A stretch of DNA of 34,797 nucleotides, from assembly GCA_018702715.1 (NCBI GenBank), contig JABIYQ010000655.1, forward strand, positions 1 through 34,797, read 5' to 3'. This DNA is from Desulfobacula sp. (GTDB lineage: Bacteria > Desulfobacterota > Desulfobacteria > Desulfobacterales > Desulfobacteraceae). Both the position numbers and the translations under genes were made by a program. The notes below the pieces were generated by a model, which was not told where the DNA came from, ran no database searches, and saw only the letters and a program-made list of their open reading frames with translations. Shown here one piece after another: positions 31,933 to 34,797 of the stretch. How positions within the stretch are numbered: position 1 is the first letter of the stretch; every line of letters begins with the position of its first letter.

Positions 31933-33848
31933 GTTTTTCGTCTCAACTGCCGCGTATCACCCACCCTTATGGTCAGATTTATGGAATCAAAGTATTCAAT
32001 TAAGGGAATGACATATTTTCTTGACACATTGCCTGTCATGCCTTTGAAATCAGGCGTGGTGATGGATTCTTTTTCTTTTAGGAAGTTGACCAGCTTTTGT
32101 TTGAGGTCATCTATTTTTTGGGCATTAAAGTAAAGATCATCCTTTGTTTTTACAATGGATTTTTCATCAATCAACATATGAAGAACATCTATAGCATTTT
32201 TTTTGTCCAGGTTAAGATCCTGGCAGATGGTCCTAAAGAAGGGGGGTGTCAGGCCTGATGCCTGATAGATTTTGTAGATTTTTTCTTTTACTTCGTGCTG
32301 ATCAACCTTGAGTGCTACTTTGTGGGCAGACAATTTTACAATGTTTTTGTCAAGAATAATGAAATTTTCCTTGGACAGTTTTGTAAAAAGAATATTAAAA
32401 AACTTAGTATCATCAACATATTGAAATTTGGATTTTAGCTCCTGCGTCGGCATGCCTTCTTTTAACGGATTTTGGGCATGATAGGCTGTAAGTTTTTGTA
32501 TGAGTTTTTCTTTAAAGTCTTCAAATACGTCACCATTAACAAACTTTTGCCTTTCTTTATCCGTTTGTATGACCTGCTGTTTGGCAAGCATTTTCTGTAA
32601 AGTTATGGTCAGCTTTTTATCCGGGATATTGGTCATGACACGCAGTTGGGAAAATAACAACCCCTGGTATCCTTTTAAGGACAGAAAAAATAAAATTGTT
32701 TGTTCATTATCACCCAGGAGTAAATTTTCCAGTCCCTGAATAACAGTTTTATCAAACAGCTTGTGCTTTTGAGAAGCTGGATTTAATATATCTCCGCCAC
32801 CAATTGTTTTGACGGGTGAATAACTCCTTATTACATATCTGTCATCCTTGATACAACATACGGGAGACTCTAAGCGAAATTGAACACAGGCTTCATCTCC
32901 AGGTAAAAGTTCTTTCCTGTCAAGTAGAATAAGATACCCCAGTATCTCACTTGTTCCTGAATGAAACCTTATTCTTGTCCGGTTTTTTGCAGGCTTTGTA
33001 TTGCTTTTTAAATAAAGGAAATGTGCATCCAGCATATAGCTTTCAATCAAAGTGTCGGGAGTAGACAGAATATCTCCGCGGCTGACTGATTCTTTATCAA
33101 GTCCCTGAAAGTTGATGGCTGTCCGGGTTCCAGGACCTGCTGTTTGTACACCTGAACTGTGAACCTGGATTCCCCTGACTTTTGATACAATCTGTTTTGG
33201 ATAGACCATGATGTCATTTCCAACCTTTATACTGCCGGAAGCAAGGGTTCCTGTAATCACAGTGCCAAATCCTTTCATTGAAAACACACGGTCCACGGGC
33301 AGTCTGAAAATTGAGGAGAATTTTCTTTCAGGAAGGTTGCAGCAGATTGATTCAAGGGTTTTGATAAATTCATCCAACCCCTCATTTGTGACAGAGGAAA
33401 CAGGGACAATTGGCTTGTCTTCAAGAAAAGTCCCCTGTACAAAATCGTTGATATCATCAAGGGCAAGCTCTAAAAGATCCTGGTCCACCATATCTATTTT
33501 AGTCAGGGCCACCATGCCATGCTCAATCCCCATGAGATTGCAGATTTCCATGTGTTCCCTTGTCTGGGGCATGACTCCCTCATCTGCTGCGATCACCATT
33601 GTGACCACATCAATCCCGCTGGAACCGGCAACCATATTTTTTACAAATTTCTCATGGCCCGGCATATCCACGATGCCTAAATGCTGACCATTGGGAAGAT
33701 CAAGCAGGGCAAACCCAAGTTCAATGGTAATACCTCTTTCTTTTTCCTCTTTGAGCCGGTCTGTTTCAATCCCTGTTAATGCTTTTACAAGGCTTGTTTT
33801 ACCATGGTCAATGTGTCCTGCCGTTCCTAGAATGATATTTTTTTCCAA
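31929..33848 (-). CDS. selB: Selenocysteine-specific elongation factor SelB
   Basis: GTPase that delivers Sec-tRNA(Sec) to UGA codons followed by a SECIS. The 639-aa length is normal. G1 is GHIDHGKT at 11-18, G3 DMPGH at 61-65, and G4 TKID at 116-119. EF-Tu-like domains 2 and 3 follow to about residue 350, with RVFSMKGFGTVITGT as a family landmark, and the remaining C-terminal part is the set of winged-helix repeats that bind SECIS RNA. The start is TTG 33848, with the P-loop only ten residues in. The gene is 14 bases downstream of a small membrane-protein gene. A HesB-like selenoprotein in the same window is a plausible client. Confidence 0.96.
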   Translation of the reverse strand: MEKNIILGTAGHIDHGKTSLVKALTGIETDRLKEEKERGITIELGFALLDLPNGQHLGIVDMPGHEKFVKNMVAGSSGIDVVTMVIAADEGVMPQTREHMEICNLMGIEHGMVALTKIDMVDQDLLELALDDINDFVQGTFLEDKPIVPVSSVTNEGLDEFIKTLESICCNLPERKFSSIFRLPVDRVFSMKGFGTVITGTLASGSIKVGNDIMVYPKQIVSKVRGIQVHSSGVQTAGPGTRTAINFQGLDKESVSRGDILSTPDTLIESYMLDAHFLYLKSNTKPAKNRTRIRFHSGTSEILGYLILLDRKELLPGDEACVQFRLESPVCCIKDDRYVIRSYSPVKTIGGGDILNPASQKHKLFDKTVIQGLENLLLGDNEQTILFFLSLKGYQGLLFSQLRVMTNIPDKKLTITLQKMLAKQQVIQTDKERQKFVNGDVFEDFKEKLIQKLTAYHAQNPLKEGMPTQELKSKFQYVDDTKFFNILFTKLSKENFIILDKNIVKLSAHKVALKVDQHEVKEKIYKIYQASGLTPPFFRTICQDLNLDKKNAIDVLHMLIDEKSIVKTKDDLYFNAQKIDDLKQKLVNFLKEKESITTPDFKGMTGNVSRKYVIPLIEYFDSINLTIRVGDTRQLRRKT

Positions 33849-33862
33849 TTGTAAAAATAGTC

Positions 33863-34042
33863 CTAAATTTTATTTATTTTCTTTTTTTTGAAAAATGCCA
33901 TGACATAGGCAAGGGCAACCAGAATTAAGCCGGCTCCAACGCCATGAAAAATACTCCATTCCGGTCTGAACAATCGGATAATCATGATACCAAATACAAG
34001 GCCTAAAATAAGCCTGACAACAAATATTAAAAAAGCATTCAT
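33863..34042 (-). CDS. Small two-helix membrane protein upstream of selB
   Basis: A 59-aa protein with two hydrophobic helices (about residues 3-22 and 31-50) separated by a short polar loop (RLFRPEWSIFHG) and ending in a Lys-rich tail KKKKINKI. ATG 34042 is chosen because AAAGGAA lies well placed before it and the hydrophobic segment begins directly; the frame runs to 34138 but would add 32 unlikely residues. I do not recognise a family. It is probably in one transcript with selB; that does not by itself imply a role in selenoprotein synthesis. Confidence 0.65.
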   Translation of the reverse strand: MNAFLIFVVRLILGLVFGIMIIRLFRPEWSIFHGVGAGLILVALAYVMAFFKKKKINKI

Positions 34043-34149
34043 AACCAAAGTTCCTTTGATGAGATATTTATACGCAAGGATAATAGTCAAACAACGGTTC
34101 AAGGTCAATGTAAAATATAGTTGCTGATTCCGATGCAAAGAAAAAAGTG

Positions 34150-34178
34150 TTGAAAAATAGATCCAATTCTGATAGTTA
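34150..34178 (+). promoter_or_regulatory. Promoter of tRNA-His
   Basis: TTGAAA at 34150-34155 and TAGTTA at 34173-34178 with a 17-base spacer. Transcription would begin near 34185, eight bases before the tRNA. Confidence 0.5.
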
Positions 34179-34192
34179 AGGAAAGTTTTTGA

Positions 34193-34269
<77 letters not shown>

Positions 34270-34303
34270 TTTATTAATCTTTATGTAAAGATTGTTCATT
34301 AAC

Positions 34304-34340
34304 ACCCGAAGCTCAAAAGAATTGAGAATCGGGTTTTTTT
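34304..34340 (+). terminator. Rho-independent terminator after tRNA-His
   Basis: ACCCGA (34304-34309) pairs with TCGGGT (34329-34334), and an inner CTCAA/TTGAG extends the hairpin; seven T residues follow. It ends the tRNA transcript and separates it from the downstream cyclophilin gene. Confidence 0.88.
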
Positions 34341-34385
34341 GATTATGGAGAAAGCTAAAAACTACCAATCAAGGAGACCGTTAAA

Positions 34386-34797
34386 ATGTTCTCAACCAAA
34401 AGAGCCTTTGGGATATTAATTTTGCTAATTTTGCTATTTTCCCCCTGTCTTGTTTTTGCCCAGGATTTGTCCAAGGAATTAAAAGAAGGATTATATGCTC
34501 AATTTGATACCAGTAAGGGACAGATTGTCTGTGTACTGTATTATAAACAAGCTCCTGTCACTGTTATCAATTTTGCAGGACTGGCTCTTGGGACAATTGC
34601 CCCGAAAAACAGCCCTTCAAAGAAATATTATGATGGCCTTATTTTCCACAGGGTGATCAAAGATTTTATGATTCAGGGTGGTGACCCTACAGGGACAGGC
34701 AGAGGTGGCCCTGGATATAGGTTTCCTGATGAGTTTGTTGACCAATTAAAACATGATTCTCCCGGGATTCTTTCCATGGCCAATGCAGGACCTGGAA
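34386..34797 (+). CDS. Secreted cyclophilin-type peptidyl-prolyl isomerase, 3' end cut by window
   Basis: Partial gene, 137 codons visible. ATG 34386 follows AAGGAG. Residues 1-25 form a signal peptide ending in LVFAQD, so the enzyme is exported and would assist proline isomerisation of periplasmic or outer-membrane proteins. The cyclophilin core is clear: GLIFHRVIKDFMIQGGDPTGTGRGGPGY contains the catalytic Arg, the Phe and Gln of the active site, and SMANAGPG follows at the edge. The insertion APKNSPSKK before YYDGLIFHRV is typical of bacterial secreted forms. Confidence 0.93.
   Translation, partial: MFSTKRAFGILILLILLFSPCLVFAQDLSKELKEGLYAQFDTSKGQIVCVLYYKQAPVTVINFAGLALGTIAPKNSPSKKYYDGLIFHRVIKDFMIQGGDPTGTGRGGPGYRFPDEFVDQLKHDSPGILSMANAGPG

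Overview
The window reads as chromosome of a Gram-negative anaerobe, most likely a Desulfobacteraceae-type sulfate reducer (Desulfobacterota; Desulfobacula/Desulfobacter-like). The support is indirect: an AT-rich genome with a complete lipid A/LPS-core operon, a UGA-containing HesB-like selenoprotein together with its elongation factor SelB, several oxygen-sensitive radical-SAM genes, and frequent TTG starts. This placement is inference; no rRNA is present.

Layout. (1) 1-2345: a short + strand group made of a cupin cut by the window edge, a 541-aa protein with GalT/HIT-like features, and an unrecognised 141-aa protein. (2) 2385-5169: NADP-type glutamate dehydrogenase (-), a selenoprotein gene (+) with its own promoter, SECIS-like hairpin and strong terminator, and thiamine diphosphokinase (-). 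(3) 5264-18983: a very compact + strand run of 13 genes with overlaps or near-zero gaps: lptF, lptG, waaA, lpxK, an LpxL-type acyltransferase, two heptosyltransferases, two GT2 glycosyltransferases, a large membrane protein, a GT2-GtrA fusion and two methyltransferases. (4) 24238-19005: a convergent - strand operon kdnA-kdnB-kdsB-GT4-methyltransferase. KdnA/KdnB replace the 8-hydroxyl of Kdo with an amino group, so the LPS inner core probably carries 8-amino-Kdo (Kdo8N). The activating enzyme KdsB is in this operon, while the transferase WaaA is in the facing operon. (5) 24239-27194: a looser, partly decayed region with a DUF2889 protein, about 650 bases of apparently decayed DNA, an alpha-type carbonic anhydrase and a gutted pirin pseudogene. 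(6) 27195-34797: an MFS transporter preceded by a perfect FNR-type palindrome, an EamA transporter, a radical-SAM protein, hemW, selB (convergent with hemW), a 59-aa membrane protein, tRNA-His(GTG) with its promoter, and a secreted cyclophilin cut by the window end.

Together regions 3 and 4 would build and export the lipid A-core: LpxK and LpxL-type steps finish lipid A, KdnA/KdnB/KdsB make CMP-Kdo8N, WaaA attaches it, WaaF/WaaC-like enzymes add heptoses, the other glycosyltransferases and methyltransferases decorate the core, and LptF/LptG power transport to the outer membrane. SelB in region 6 is needed to read the UGA of the selenoprotein in region 2; selA, selC and selD are not in the window.
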